In this document: piece after piece, positions 17,394 to 25,967 of the stretch
How the letters are laid out: the number at the start of each line of letters is the position of its first letter
Numbering within the stretch: the stretch's first letter is position 1
Assembly (NCBI GenBank): GCA_027618835.1
Contig: JAQCHZ010000005.1
Location: 85,149-149,148, forward strand
Reading direction: 5' to 3'
DNA length: 64,000 nucleotides
Source: Chloroflexota bacterium
GTDB lineage: Bacteria > Chloroflexota > Dehalococcoidia > Lucifugimonadales > Lucifugimonadaceae
Program-made: the position numbers and the translations under genes
Notes under the pieces: model-generated
What the model was told of the DNA's origin: nothing
Seen by the model: the letters and a program-made list of their open reading frames with translations, nothing else
The model's database searches: none

Positions 17394-17496
17394 CGACGGT
17401 CGAACTAGCCGTCGAATTCATTGGCACCGATTTGTACCGGGCGCACCACCGCCAATCCATCCAACGCTGTTAATCAACGTAGTAAATTCAAAATCT

Positions 17497-18648
17497 ATGA
17501 ACATCACGAACATAACCGTATTCCCACTCGTTAGTCAGCGACCAGAACTCCGTGTCGGCAAGCCAATCCACCCAAGCTGGTGGGGCTACGACCAAACGCT
17601 TATTCGGATAGACACCGAAGAGGGGATATCGGGCTGGGGATGTGCAGGCGTTCGATGGGAAATGGTTGAAGCGACGATGAAGGTGCTTTGGCCGCACTTG
17701 ATCGGACAGGATGCACTTCAGCCAGAATCGGTTACAGAGCGACTGCACCAGTGGACGTTCTGGTACGGCAGAGGCGGAGCCGTCACGAGCTACATCGGTG
17801 CCGTGAACCATGCCCTGTGGGACATTCTTGGTAAGCACACCGGCCTATCTATTTCTCGGCTGTTCGGCGGTCGGTACGTCGAAAAGGTGAAGCCTTACGC
17901 TTCGATGCTATTTTCATGGCCAGTGGACGAGATGGTCGAGAGTCTCGAATCAGGACTCGAAAAGAACTTCCGCGCCTTCAAGCTCGGCTGGGGTACGTTC
18001 GGTCGAGAGCGTGATTTACGACACGACGAAGAACTCGTGCGAAAAGCACGTGAAACCATCGGAGACGACTGTGAATTGATGGTCGACCCCGGCGGATCGG
18101 ACGTCTTTTGGCACGGTGATCTCAAGTGGGCAATCGAAGCTGCCAAGATGCTAAAGGACTACAACGTATCGTGGTTCGAGGAGCCGTTGCGCGCCGATGA
18201 CATCGATGGCTACAAGCGGCTGACGGAAGTTTCGCCAGTACGAATCGCAACTGGTGAAGTAATACGAGGACGGCTGAACTTCGATCCGTTCATCGACGAA
18301 AAGGCGTGCGACATACTTCAGCCTGACCAAACGATTTGTGGCGGACTATCGGAGTCACGCAAAATCTGGCAACGAGCCTATGACAACAATGTTCAGGTCG
18401 TAATGCACGGCTGGAACACTGCGGTCGGAGCCGCCGCCGATCTACAACTGTCTGCCTCAATGCCAAACGGTCGGTACCTCGAATACTGGCATCCCGCACC
18501 TTACGTAAGTGGAATCCTCGCCAAGCCAATGCTGCTTGATTCGGACGGCATGCTGCCGATTCCCGACGGTCCCGGTCTCGGAATCGAGATCGATGAAGAC
18601 GCTGTCATCGCCCACGGCAAAGGCTCAGACGACTTCGGCGCACTCTAA
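17497..18648 (+). CDS. Mandelate racemase/enolase-superfamily protein
   Basis: A 383-residue MR-type dehydratase or racemase. Candidate catalytic residues are K162 in FKLGW (KxG rather than KxK), metal ligands D197 (VDPGG), E228 (FEEP) and E254 (TGE), and H304 in MHGWNT. The capping domain is present (GAVNHALWDILGK) and the C-terminus has the usual GPGLGIEID. This pattern fits acid-sugar dehydratases; the substrate cannot be read from sequence. It is divergent from the glucarate dehydratase-like gene and followed after 47 nt by a creatininase, which may be co-transcribed. Confidence 0.88.
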   Translation: MNITNITVFPLVSQRPELRVGKPIHPSWWGYDQTLIRIDTEEGISGWGCAGVRWEMVEATMKVLWPHLIGQDALQPESVTERLHQWTFWYGRGGAVTSYIGAVNHALWDILGKHTGLSISRLFGGRYVEKVKPYASMLFSWPVDEMVESLESGLEKNFRAFKLGWGTFGRERDLRHDEELVRKARETIGDDCELMVDPGGSDVFWHGDLKWAIEAAKMLKDYNVSWFEEPLRADDIDGYKRLTEVSPVRIATGEVIRGRLNFDPFIDEKACDILQPDQTICGGLSESRKIWQRAYDNNVQVVMHGWNTAVGAAADLQLSASMPNGRYLEYWHPAPYVSGILAKPMLLDSDGMLPIPDGPGLGIEIDEDAVIAHGKGSDDFGAL

Positions 18649-18695
18649 CTAATTCATTCACGTAATTACCCGCGAACATCTACTCGGAGAATCTC

Positions 18696-19547
18696 ATGGC
18701 AATCAACGGCAAGTGGCGATACGAAGACCTCACATGGCCTGAAATGAATCAGGCGGTCGCGGCAGGGCTAATTCCAGTATTGCCAGTTGGCACGATGGAG
18801 CAGCACGGTCCTCACCTGCCGGTAAAAATGGATCGATGGACCGCTACTGAGGTGGCTAAAACCGCAGCAGAGCAACATCAAGATCGATTGCTCTTCATGC
18901 CTCCGGTCGCATATGGGTACACGACTCATGTGATGGATTTTCCCGGATCGGTAACCATTCACCACGAGACGTTCATTCGATACATCGTCGATATCTTGAA
19001 GTCACTTGCCTATCACGGGTTTAGTCGAATCATCGTCATCAACGGCCACGGCTCGAACATGCCACCGCTTGATCTTGCGTGCCGGCGAGCCAATATTGAA
19101 ACCGACGCAAACGTGGCGCTTACTTCGTGGTGGAACCTAACCGCCGCTGATCCTGAGTTCATGAAGACATGGCGCGAATCGGGATTCCCGGGCGGCTGCG
19201 CTCACTCAGGCGAGGCAGAAACTTCTATGGCTTTGCACATGGCCCCCGAACTAATTCAAATGGATAAAGCGGTAAACGAAGAGATCAAGTTCCACGAACA
19301 CAAATCGCCGTTCCAGTGGGTCGATCTATGGGGCGCTGGGCCGGTTTCGGTAACTTCATGGACGAGCGAGTACACCGACTCAGGAGTTTGCGGAGACGCT
19401 CTTCTCGCCACGCCCGAAAAGGGGAAGATGCTGTTTGATGAAGCAGTGAAGAATCTCATCGGCTGGTCGAACGAGTTCTACTCTAGGGAAGTCATGACCC
19501 GCAAAGATCACCACACAAGCCCACCGCTTTCTGATCTGCCTGGCTAA
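18696..19547 (+). CDS. Creatininase-family amidohydrolase
   Basis: A 283-residue creatininase-superfamily metalloenzyme. Metal-site residues are visible: E35 and H37 in GTMEQHGPHLP, D46 in KMDRW, H118 in NGHGSN, and the HSGEAETS segment at 170-177. Family members hydrolyse cyclic amides or related compounds (creatinine amidohydrolase, formamide-forming hydrolases, MftE-like peptidase), so substrate is open. The ATG has a CGGAG site. It follows an enolase-superfamily gene with a short gap, suggesting a shared catabolic transcript. Confidence 0.87.
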   Translation: MAINGKWRYEDLTWPEMNQAVAAGLIPVLPVGTMEQHGPHLPVKMDRWTATEVAKTAAEQHQDRLLFMPPVAYGYTTHVMDFPGSVTIHHETFIRYIVDILKSLAYHGFSRIIVINGHGSNMPPLDLACRRANIETDANVALTSWWNLTAADPEFMKTWRESGFPGGCAHSGEAETSMALHMAPELIQMDKAVNEEIKFHEHKSPFQWVDLWGAGPVSVTSWTSEYTDSGVCGDALLATPEKGKMLFDEAVKNLIGWSNEFYSREVMTRKDHHTSPPLSDLPG

Positions 19548-19617
19548 TAGCTCGCGGCTAACGGGAAGGTTCTGGATCAGGCGTCCGGAGAAACCTTGCC
19601 GGATCGGCTTCTGATTC

Positions 19618-19651
19618 CGTCTCCCTGAGGGAGCAGGTTAGGTTGAGGGGG
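19618..19651. repeat. REP-like extragenic element with CTCCCTGAGGGAG core
   Basis: CTCCCTGAGGGAG is a near-perfect inverted repeat, followed by CAGGTTAGGTTGAGGGGG. The layout resembles a short extragenic repeat seen in many bacterial genomes (a CTCCCT.AGGGAG hairpin next to GGTTAGGGTGAGGG-like sequence); this comes from memory, not a search. Only one copy lies in this window, in the gap between two convergent genes. Confidence 0.4.
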
Positions 19652-19713
19652 AACGCCGACCGTACGCCTAATTTTGTCGATCTACCGGAGATTCAAACGA
19701 CAGCGCACCGCCT

Positions 19714-20709
19714 CTAGTCGAACGTAATACCGATTTTCACAGCGCCATCGACACGTTCGTTGGCGATAGCGAATGCTCGGTCGATTTCACCGATATTCAC
19801 CTGGTGTGAAATGATCGGCTGAACATTGATTTCGCCTGAACTAATCTGACGTGCCGCTTCGGAGTAACTGGTGAGACCCGGTTCATCCTGCGAACCGAGA
19901 ACAGTGAATACGTCAGCTCGACTTTTGAACATCTGTGAATAATCGAACGGAACTGGTTCCTCTGACTCAGGAAGACCAAATAGAACGACACGCCCTTCGT
20001 TGCGAACAAGATGGAACGCTTGTGAAAGAGTTGGCGTTGAACCGACTGCTTCGATAACAAGATCGGCACCTACACCGCCTGTTAAATCCCGTACGGCTTC
20101 AACTGCTGCGTCACCGGTCACATCGATTGTTTCGTCGACGCCATACGCCAATCCGAGTTCACGACGCCACGCCAGCGGCTCGATAGAAATAATCTTCTCG
20201 GCACCTAATTTCTTGAGTGTGAAATCCCAGAACAGCCCTGCGCTGCCCTGACCGACGACCAAGCAGGTTTGCCCTTCGAGCGATGCTGGTAGCCGCTTCG
20301 CTGCATAGACAACCGTCCCCAGTTGCTGTGCAAGAGTCACGGTGTCAAGATCAACGTCAGGTTCCAGTTTCAGCACATGAGCGTCGTCAACGACTTGATA
20401 GTCAGCGAAGCACCGAGAATTCCAGATATGCGGTGTGGTGAGCACAACATCGCCTGCCGCAAATTTATCCGATAGCGATTCGACGACCTCTCCAACCGCT
20501 TCATGCCCCGGGTGACCAGCCATTGCGGGAAACGCGTGCATCGCCCAACCAGTGTTGACCATGTGAAGGTCGCTTCCACATATCGATGCTACACGGGTAC
20601 GCACCAGAACTTCGCCCATAGCATGACGCGGTATCTCGACCTCATCGCAACGAACCACGCCTTTTTCGACAGCGACCGCGGCTCGCATCAATCCCGTTGG
20701 ATCAGCCAT
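19714..20709 (-). CDS. Zinc-type medium-chain alcohol/polyol dehydrogenase
   Basis: A 331-residue MDR-family oxidoreductase. The catalytic zinc site is indicated by CGSDLH near residue 44 and GHPGHEAVGEV near 65. The NAD-binding motif is VVGQGSAGLF. The four-cysteine structural zinc loop of typical ADHs is missing, its place taken by a short TTPHIWNSRCFADY stretch. Such enzymes oxidise sugar alcohols or C3/C5 hydroxyls of glycosides. It starts 1 nt inside the stop of the GH4 gene (TAATG), so the two are translationally coupled and probably act on one substrate. Confidence 0.87.
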   Translation of the reverse strand: MADPTGLMRAAVAVEKGVVRCDEVEIPRHAMGEVLVRTRVASICGSDLHMVNTGWAMHAFPAMAGHPGHEAVGEVVESLSDKFAAGDVVLTTPHIWNSRCFADYQVVDDAHVLKLEPDVDLDTVTLAQQLGTVVYAAKRLPASLEGQTCLVVGQGSAGLFWDFTLKKLGAEKIISIEPLAWRRELGLAYGVDETIDVTGDAAVEAVRDLTGGVGADLVIEAVGSTPTLSQAFHLVRNEGRVVLFGLPESEEPVPFDYSQMFKSRADVFTVLGSQDEPGLTSYSEAARQISSGEINVQPIISHQVNIGEIDRAFAIANERVDGAVKIGITFD

Positions 20710-21995
20710 TACGAGTACGCAGCCAGTTCATTACCGTGGGCAGTCCACATCTCATCAAACATCGACCGAATTTCTCCAAGCGATAAAACGGCTGACGTAA
20801 GCGGGTCAAGTGCGATCGCGTGGAACGCCGCCTCTCTGTCGCCATCGAGAATTGCCTGAGTAGCCATCTGTTGCACCGCCTGGTTTGAACGACTCAGTGC
20901 AGCCAGCTGCCCCGGCAATTCCCCCACAGCCATGGGATGGAACCCGAGTTTGTCGATAAGAATCGGAACTTCGACGCTGCTCAGTTCGAGCAAATTGTCG
21001 ATCAAACCTTGGTTTGGAACATTTCCGTTAATCACTGTGGGACGGTCCGACTCCATCGCCTCGATGATCCGGCAGGCATACTCTTCCGATCGATCAGCAG
21101 TAAGAATGCGATCGGAGTTGGCATCTTCCACAAGCTGCGTGTAGTGATCGTCTACCCGAGTGGTTCGATGCTGCAGATCCTGTCGAATCTGGTTCAGTTT
21201 AAATTCTTCGATGGTCTGTTCGTTCGTACGGAAGTACGGCGTGTACTCCGACATGTGGCGGGTCGATTCAGTGACGAAGTAGCCGAACTGCTTCATAACC
21301 TCGAATCGAACGGTATCTCGAGAAAATATTTCCGGGTTTTCCATCGCCTCGAAAAGTTGCGGGTAGGCATCCTGCCCATCAACTTCGAATCGTAAGAACC
21401 ATGCGAGGTGATTGATTCCAGCGACCCAGCCTTTTACTCGATCCTTCGAGACACCGATATAGTCGGCAAGATCGGCAGTTGTGTGCTGCACGCTGTGACA
21501 CAGGCCTATCGTTGGCACATCGGTTGCTTCAGCGATAGCCCAGCAAGCAATCGCCATTGGGTTCGTGTAGTTCAGCAGAGTAGCGTTCGGGGCAACATCT
21601 TCGATGTCTTCGCAGATATCCATGAGAACAGGAGCCGTACGAAGTGCCTTGAAAACGCCACCGGGTCCGACGGTGTCACCTACCGACTGATCGACCCCGT
21701 ACTTCAACGGAATTGCGATGTCGCGTTCGTAGCTGTCGCCAACCCTTATTGTCGTGAGCACATAGTCCGAATCATCGAGAGCTTCACGTCGATTTGGTGT
21801 TGTTTCGACTTTGATATTCGTGCCAGTATCGCGAGCAAGCTTGTTCGCAAACTTGCTCATGAGAGCCAGCCGTTCAGGGTCAGTGTCCATCAGAGAGACC
21901 GTCGCATCGGAGAGCTCAGGCACGCAGACGATGTCCTGTAGCAACCGACGAGCGAACACTACGCTGCCCGCACCAATCAGTGAAATCTTTGCCAA
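20709..21995 (-). CDS. Glycoside hydrolase family 4 protein
   Basis: A 428-residue GH4 enzyme. GH4 hydrolyses alpha- or beta-glycosides by an unusual NAD+- and Mn2+-dependent redox elimination mechanism. Seen are the Rossmann start KISLIGAGSVVFARRL, NYTNPM (142-147), the metal-ligand C166 in GLCHSVQ and H196 in GINHLAWF. These match the alpha-galactosidase/alpha-glucuronidase side of the family; the exact sugar is not known. The TTG start is chosen because AGGAGACGG lies upstream. Coupling to a dehydrogenase suggests C3-oxidation chemistry on a glycoside. Confidence 0.9.
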   Translation of the reverse strand: MAKISLIGAGSVVFARRLLQDIVCVPELSDATVSLMDTDPERLALMSKFANKLARDTGTNIKVETTPNRREALDDSDYVLTTIRVGDSYERDIAIPLKYGVDQSVGDTVGPGGVFKALRTAPVLMDICEDIEDVAPNATLLNYTNPMAIACWAIAEATDVPTIGLCHSVQHTTADLADYIGVSKDRVKGWVAGINHLAWFLRFEVDGQDAYPQLFEAMENPEIFSRDTVRFEVMKQFGYFVTESTRHMSEYTPYFRTNEQTIEEFKLNQIRQDLQHRTTRVDDHYTQLVEDANSDRILTADRSEEYACRIIEAMESDRPTVINGNVPNQGLIDNLLELSSVEVPILIDKLGFHPMAVGELPGQLAALSRSNQAVQQMATQAILDGDREAAFHAIALDPLTSAVLSLGEIRSMFDEMWTAHGNELAAYS

Positions 21996-22088
21996 GTTAA
22001 TCCGTCTCCTATGCGCTTACATACCCAAAGTAATCAAAGGTGATACGGCAAGCTAGCACACGATCAATAACTCGACCAGAGCCAGCAG

Positions 22089-23159
22089 CTAACTGGCACC
22101 CATCTCTTTCAAGGCGGCTGTGCCTCGTTTGATAGCACGAGCATCGAAGGTTGCTTTGTCATCGAACATGCCACCCGAAAGGTTGGCGGCAACAAACGTG
22201 TTCGAGTGTGGCAAGTCGCGTCGGAATCGACGGGCGAACTTGTTAGGTTGCGGCTTTTCGGTCGAGATGAAGTAGGCGTCACCTATCTGCATAACTTGAA
22301 TGCCGGCTTCTTCATCGGTGCGAATTTCAACTTTAACGTTTCGACGTTGAGTCGTTTCAGCAGCACCGTTCGCAGCCTGAGTTGCGAGAAGCAATCCCAT
22401 CGCATGAACGTCTTGAGCCACTCTATCTGGGTGTGAAGGTTCAGGGTTGTCGTCCCACCAATCGTAGGGTCGAATGTCGTGTGATGGAGCCTGTGAAAAT
22501 AGCGTAAGCCCGCCACCGTTTTGTTCGATGGCCCAAGCGGCGTAACCGGGGTAATCGGCAGTCCACTGCGTCGATTTTCCTAGAATGGTCGCCGGGCAAG
22601 CAAAATTGATTAGACGAGCAATCCCGCTTCCATCAGCGCGGTTAACTGCCATCACAAACAAGGCAGCATTTCCAGGTCGCCCCGGACCTTCGGTGAATGT
22701 AGAAACATCCGGCAGCAGTGTTCCGATCGACCCCATTGAGGCTGGTTCGAGAGAACTCACGGCGATTCGTACAGCGCCTGCAATCTGTTCAGGAAGATAG
22801 GCGGAATAGGCAGCGTATTGATGGTCGTTTCGCCATAGAGGCGGACTCGAAGCGTTACCTGTAGCGGTTACCCAAACTGAATCAGCTTCGACACTGGCGG
22901 CGGCGCTGGCAGCCAACTTGATCGAACTGAGAACCGACGCAGAAAGCCCCCACACGTCGAGGCTGACAAGAACAACTCGCGTCCCTTTAGATTCAAGCAC
23001 TATGACTCTTGCGAGAAGATCGTCCAAAATGCCGGTCGACACCCGAGAGCCATGTTCTGGCCCATCAATAACAAATCCTACAGGTGGTGTGATTACTGCC
23101 CTACCGACGCCTGCCTTGAATAAACCAGGATCGGTCTTGCCAGCCATTTCCAGAACCAT
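22089..23159 (-). CDS. Neutral ceramidase-like protein lacking the usual metal-site histidines
   Basis: A 356-residue protein resembling the N-terminal domain of neutral/alkaline non-lysosomal ceramidases, as in many hypothetical proteins of marine bacteria. Family landmarks are AGVGRAVITPPVG near residue 16, VLVSLDVWG, and the late FSQAPSHDIRP segment. The signature histidine motif, usually THTHSGP-like, reads TATGNASSPP, and the later histidine position reads INFACPATILG. Zinc binding and amidase chemistry are therefore doubtful. It has no signal peptide. It may be a pseudoenzyme or have a different activity. Confidence 0.6.
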   Translation of the reverse strand: MVLEMAGKTDPGLFKAGVGRAVITPPVGFVIDGPEHGSRVSTGILDDLLARVIVLESKGTRVVLVSLDVWGLSASVLSSIKLAASAAASVEADSVWVTATGNASSPPLWRNDHQYAAYSAYLPEQIAGAVRIAVSSLEPASMGSIGTLLPDVSTFTEGPGRPGNAALFVMAVNRADGSGIARLINFACPATILGKSTQWTADYPGYAAWAIEQNGGGLTLFSQAPSHDIRPYDWWDDNPEPSHPDRVAQDVHAMGLLLATQAANGAAETTQRRNVKVEIRTDEEAGIQVMQIGDAYFISTEKPQPNKFARRFRRDLPHSNTFVAANLSGGMFDDKATFDARAIKRGTAALKEMGAS

Positions 23160-23365
23160 TCAAATTCCCATCTAGGTCACACGAAGTTTCGACATTAAAA
23201 AAATTGCGCCTAACGATATTAGCGTCTGATCGGCTTTATACACGTACCAATCCCACGAACGAGTGATACGCTCCGCATCGTTCTCGCCCTTCGGCCGATT
23301 TAGATGCATCAGCGAGGCTGGAGGATATAACAAGCGGGATTGCCTGATGCGAAAGGGATTTGACG

Positions 23366-24274
23366 ATGGAGCAGTTCGAGATTTTCGATGATGAGTTTCA
23401 AAGGATTCTCGGTTCAAGTCCCGAATTGATTCAACGTGCCAACGGACTCGCCTTCGCCGAGGGCGTCTGCTGGGTTCCCCGATTGAACAAAGTTATCGCA
23501 AGCGATATTCCGAACAATCGAATTGTGAGTTGGGGCGAGTCGGAGGGTTTTGGTATTTACCGAGAGCCTTCTGATTGTTCAAACGGAAACACGGTCGACC
23601 GTGAAGGAAGGATTATTTCGTGCCTGACACGCGGACGAGCGGTCGTACGTGAAGAGCTGGACGGCACGATGACCACGATCGCTGATTCATTTAATGGTGG
23701 AAAACTGACTTCGCCCAACGATGTGGCAGTGAAATCGGACGGTTCGATCTGGTTTACCGATCCTGACTACGGATTTCTTAACCCTGAACTCGGGCATGGT
23801 GAAATCCCAGAACAAGACCGTAACCGCGTCTTCCGCGTCGATGCCGACACGCTCGATATTTCGATGGTGAGTGAAGATTTCGACAAGCCAAACGGCATCA
23901 CGTTTTCGCCCGACGAATCAGTCCTTTATGCCGGCGATACGGGTCGAACACACGGCGAGTTTCGACCCCATAATCTTATGGCGTTCGATGTGTCTGGCGA
24001 TAAGCTCGAAAACCCACGACTCTTCGCCGATGTCGACCCGCATGTCCCCGACGGCTTTCGTGCCGACGTAAACAGCAATATCTGGGTTGCAGCCGGAGAC
24101 GGAGTCCAAGTATTCAACCCGGCAGGCAAAATGCTCGGTAAAATCCATACCCCAGAAATATCAGCAAACCTGTCGTTCGGTATGGCAGATGGGCAGACTC
24201 TGTTTATCGGCGCAACAAGCTCAATATGGAGCATCGAACTAAATATCGCTGGCGCTACCCGCCCTACCAACTAA
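23366..24274 (+). CDS. SMP-30/gluconolactonase family protein
   Basis: About 302 residues, a beta-propeller lactonase. Motifs are FAEGVCWVPR (metal glutamate), SPNDVAVKSDGSIWFTDPDYG, KPNGITFSPDESVLYAGDTG and VPDGFRADVNSNIW, which supply the N, N and D ligands. It belongs to the gluconolactonase subgroup, like the next gene, and the two seem to be tandem duplicates. The ATG at 23366 follows a GAAAGGG site. It likely opens sugar lactones to aldonic acids in the cytoplasm; no signal peptide is seen. Confidence 0.9.
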   Translation: MEQFEIFDDEFQRILGSSPELIQRANGLAFAEGVCWVPRLNKVIASDIPNNRIVSWGESEGFGIYREPSDCSNGNTVDREGRIISCLTRGRAVVREELDGTMTTIADSFNGGKLTSPNDVAVKSDGSIWFTDPDYGFLNPELGHGEIPEQDRNRVFRVDADTLDISMVSEDFDKPNGITFSPDESVLYAGDTGRTHGEFRPHNLMAFDVSGDKLENPRLFADVDPHVPDGFRADVNSNIWVAAGDGVQVFNPAGKMLGKIHTPEISANLSFGMADGQTLFIGATSSIWSIELNIAGATRPTN

Positions 24275-24348
24275 CCACACACGATTCGACGCTCCGTAAT
24301 CAACGAATCTCAATCCACCTTCAACAACGAGAAAGAACACAATTTCCA

Positions 24349-25305
24349 ATGACAGCTGAAAACAAGACCTTCCCAGATCATCGATCACAAATTCCTGCAG
24401 AAGAGCTACTCAAAGGCATCGCAGTGATCGACGATCGTTTTCTAGATCTCATCGAGGCAAATGCTGAGATATCAAAGCACTTCACCGGCTGCGAATGGGC
24501 TGAGGGTCCGGTTTACTTCCCCGAGGGCGACTATGTTTTGTGGTCGGACATTCCAAACAATCGGATCCTAAAGTTCGAAGCTGGATCTGGTGACACGACC
24601 GTCTTCCGCGAGCCGTGCAACAACACCAACGGACACTACCGAGACCAACAGGGTCGACTCGTTTCGTGTGAACACGCCGCCAACCGAATTTCTCGTACGG
24701 AAGCTGACGGAACCGTGAACACACTTGTCGACAATTGGCAAGGCGATCGCTTTAATTCACCGAACGATCTCGTCGTGAAGAAGGATGGCACAATCTGGTT
24801 CACCGACCCTCCTTACGGCATCCTCTCTGACCGCGAGGGCAACAAGCGGGATTCCGAACTTGACGGCAACTTCACATACCGATTTGATCCAGAAACCAAT
24901 GAAACTTCAATCGTCGATAGAGTTGGCGATCGACCAAACGGTCTCGCGTTCTCACCGGACGAAAAACTGTTCTACCTTGCCGACACCGGCGCACCTCGTG
25001 ACATCACGGTCTTCGATGTAGCCGACGATGGCAAGACGCTTTCAAATCGTCGACTCTTCGCCGAAGTACGACCTGGCGCTTCAGATGGCTTCCGTGTTGA
25101 TGAACAAGGCAACATATGGACCAGCGCACGCGATGGCGTGCAGTGCTACTCGTCCGATGGGACACTTCTAGGAAAGATATTGATTCCAGAGCAGGCAACA
25201 GCCAATCTCGTATTTGGCGATAAAGATGGCAAGCGCATCTACATTTGCGGCGACACTTCGCTCTACTCGGTTCGAGTCAAAGTGGCCGGATCACACCGTT
25301 TCTAG
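24349..25305 (+). CDS. SMP-30/gluconolactonase family protein (tandem paralogue)
   Basis: About 318 residues. It shares the layout of the preceding gene: WAEGPVYFPEGDYVLWSDIP, SPNDLVVKKDGTIWFTDPPYG, RPNGLAFSPDEKLFYLADTG and ASDGFRVDEQGNIW. The ATG at 24349 avoids overlap with the upstream gene; an earlier ATG at 24226 would run through the end of that gene. An N-terminal extension of about 40 residues precedes the propeller. Substrate is not known; gluconolactone-like compounds are typical. Confidence 0.9.
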   Translation: MTAENKTFPDHRSQIPAEELLKGIAVIDDRFLDLIEANAEISKHFTGCEWAEGPVYFPEGDYVLWSDIPNNRILKFEAGSGDTTVFREPCNNTNGHYRDQQGRLVSCEHAANRISRTEADGTVNTLVDNWQGDRFNSPNDLVVKKDGTIWFTDPPYGILSDREGNKRDSELDGNFTYRFDPETNETSIVDRVGDRPNGLAFSPDEKLFYLADTGAPRDITVFDVADDGKTLSNRRLFAEVRPGASDGFRVDEQGNIWTSARDGVQCYSSDGTLLGKILIPEQATANLVFGDKDGKRIYICGDTSLYSVRVKVAGSHRF

Positions 25306-25345
25306 AGAGTGGCTGTGAACCAACAGCACAGAAATTTAGGCAGAT

Positions 25346-25390
25346 ATTCTCGGCGGTTCGGTGGCATTCACACAGAATTGCACCGAGAAT
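25346..25390 (+). promoter_or_regulatory. Inverted repeat upstream of the rpiB operon
   Basis: Perfect arms ATTCTCGG (25346-25353) and CCGAGAAT (25383-25390) lie 53 nt before rpiB, with an alternative inner pairing CGGTG/CACCG. It may be a leader hairpin or an operator. The evidence is pairing only. Confidence 0.3.
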
Positions 25391-25442
25391 GTCTTCCATA
25401 AATTACTTAGCAACGACAAACCCTTGAACAGGCTGGCTTGAA

Positions 25443-25907
25443 ATGAAAGTAGCAATTGGCGCCGACCACGGCGGCTACAAACTGAAATCCGACATGACCA
25501 AGGTTCTCGAATCTCTGGGTCATGAAGTTCTGGATAAAGGTGCACACGACTACGACGCTGAAGACGACTTCCCTGATTTCGCAGCTCCAGTAGCGGCTTC
25601 AGTTCAGTCGGGTGAAGCCGAACGTGGAATCGTTATCTGCGGAAGCGGAGTTGGAGCGGCTATCGCTGCCAATAAATATCCAGGCGTTCGAGCTGGTCTT
25701 TGCCACGACACCTACTCGGCAGGCCAAGGTGTTCGACACGACGACATGAACGTTTTGTGTATGGGTGCACGAGTAGTTGGCATTGCGCTTGCGGAAGATC
25801 TCGTAAAGTCGTTCATGGCTGCGAATCTTGAAGCAGATGAACCACGATTTCAGCGTCGGCTCGACAAAGTCACCGCCATCGAAAAAGATCAAATCTCGAA
25901 AAGCTAG
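25443..25907 (+). CDS. rpiB: Ribose-5-phosphate isomerase B
   Basis: A 154-residue RpiB/LacAB-family isomerase, interconverting ribose 5-phosphate and ribulose 5-phosphate. Family motifs are GADHGGYKLK at 6-15 and ICGSGVGAAIAANKYPGVRA, with the active-site cysteine in CGSGVG, then CHDTYSA and NVLCMGARV. It heads a run of pentose-phosphate genes (tal, pgi, gnd) in one direction. RpiB can also act on allose phosphates in some bacteria. Confidence 0.96.
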   Translation: MKVAIGADHGGYKLKSDMTKVLESLGHEVLDKGAHDYDAEDDFPDFAAPVAASVQSGEAERGIVICGSGVGAAIAANKYPGVRAGLCHDTYSAGQGVRHDDMNVLCMGARVVGIALAEDLVKSFMAANLEADEPRFQRRLDKVTAIEKDQISKS

Positions 25908-25967
25908 TTCTACGTATTACTGCTCGCTAACACGGCAACCTGACCACTTCGCATTCACAGGAAACTT

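Noticed and set aside
23408..23421. CGGTTCAAGTCCCG, a tRNA T-arm-like sequence
   Set aside because: It lies inside the coding frame of an SMP-30 gene. No acceptor, D or anticodon arms are found around it.
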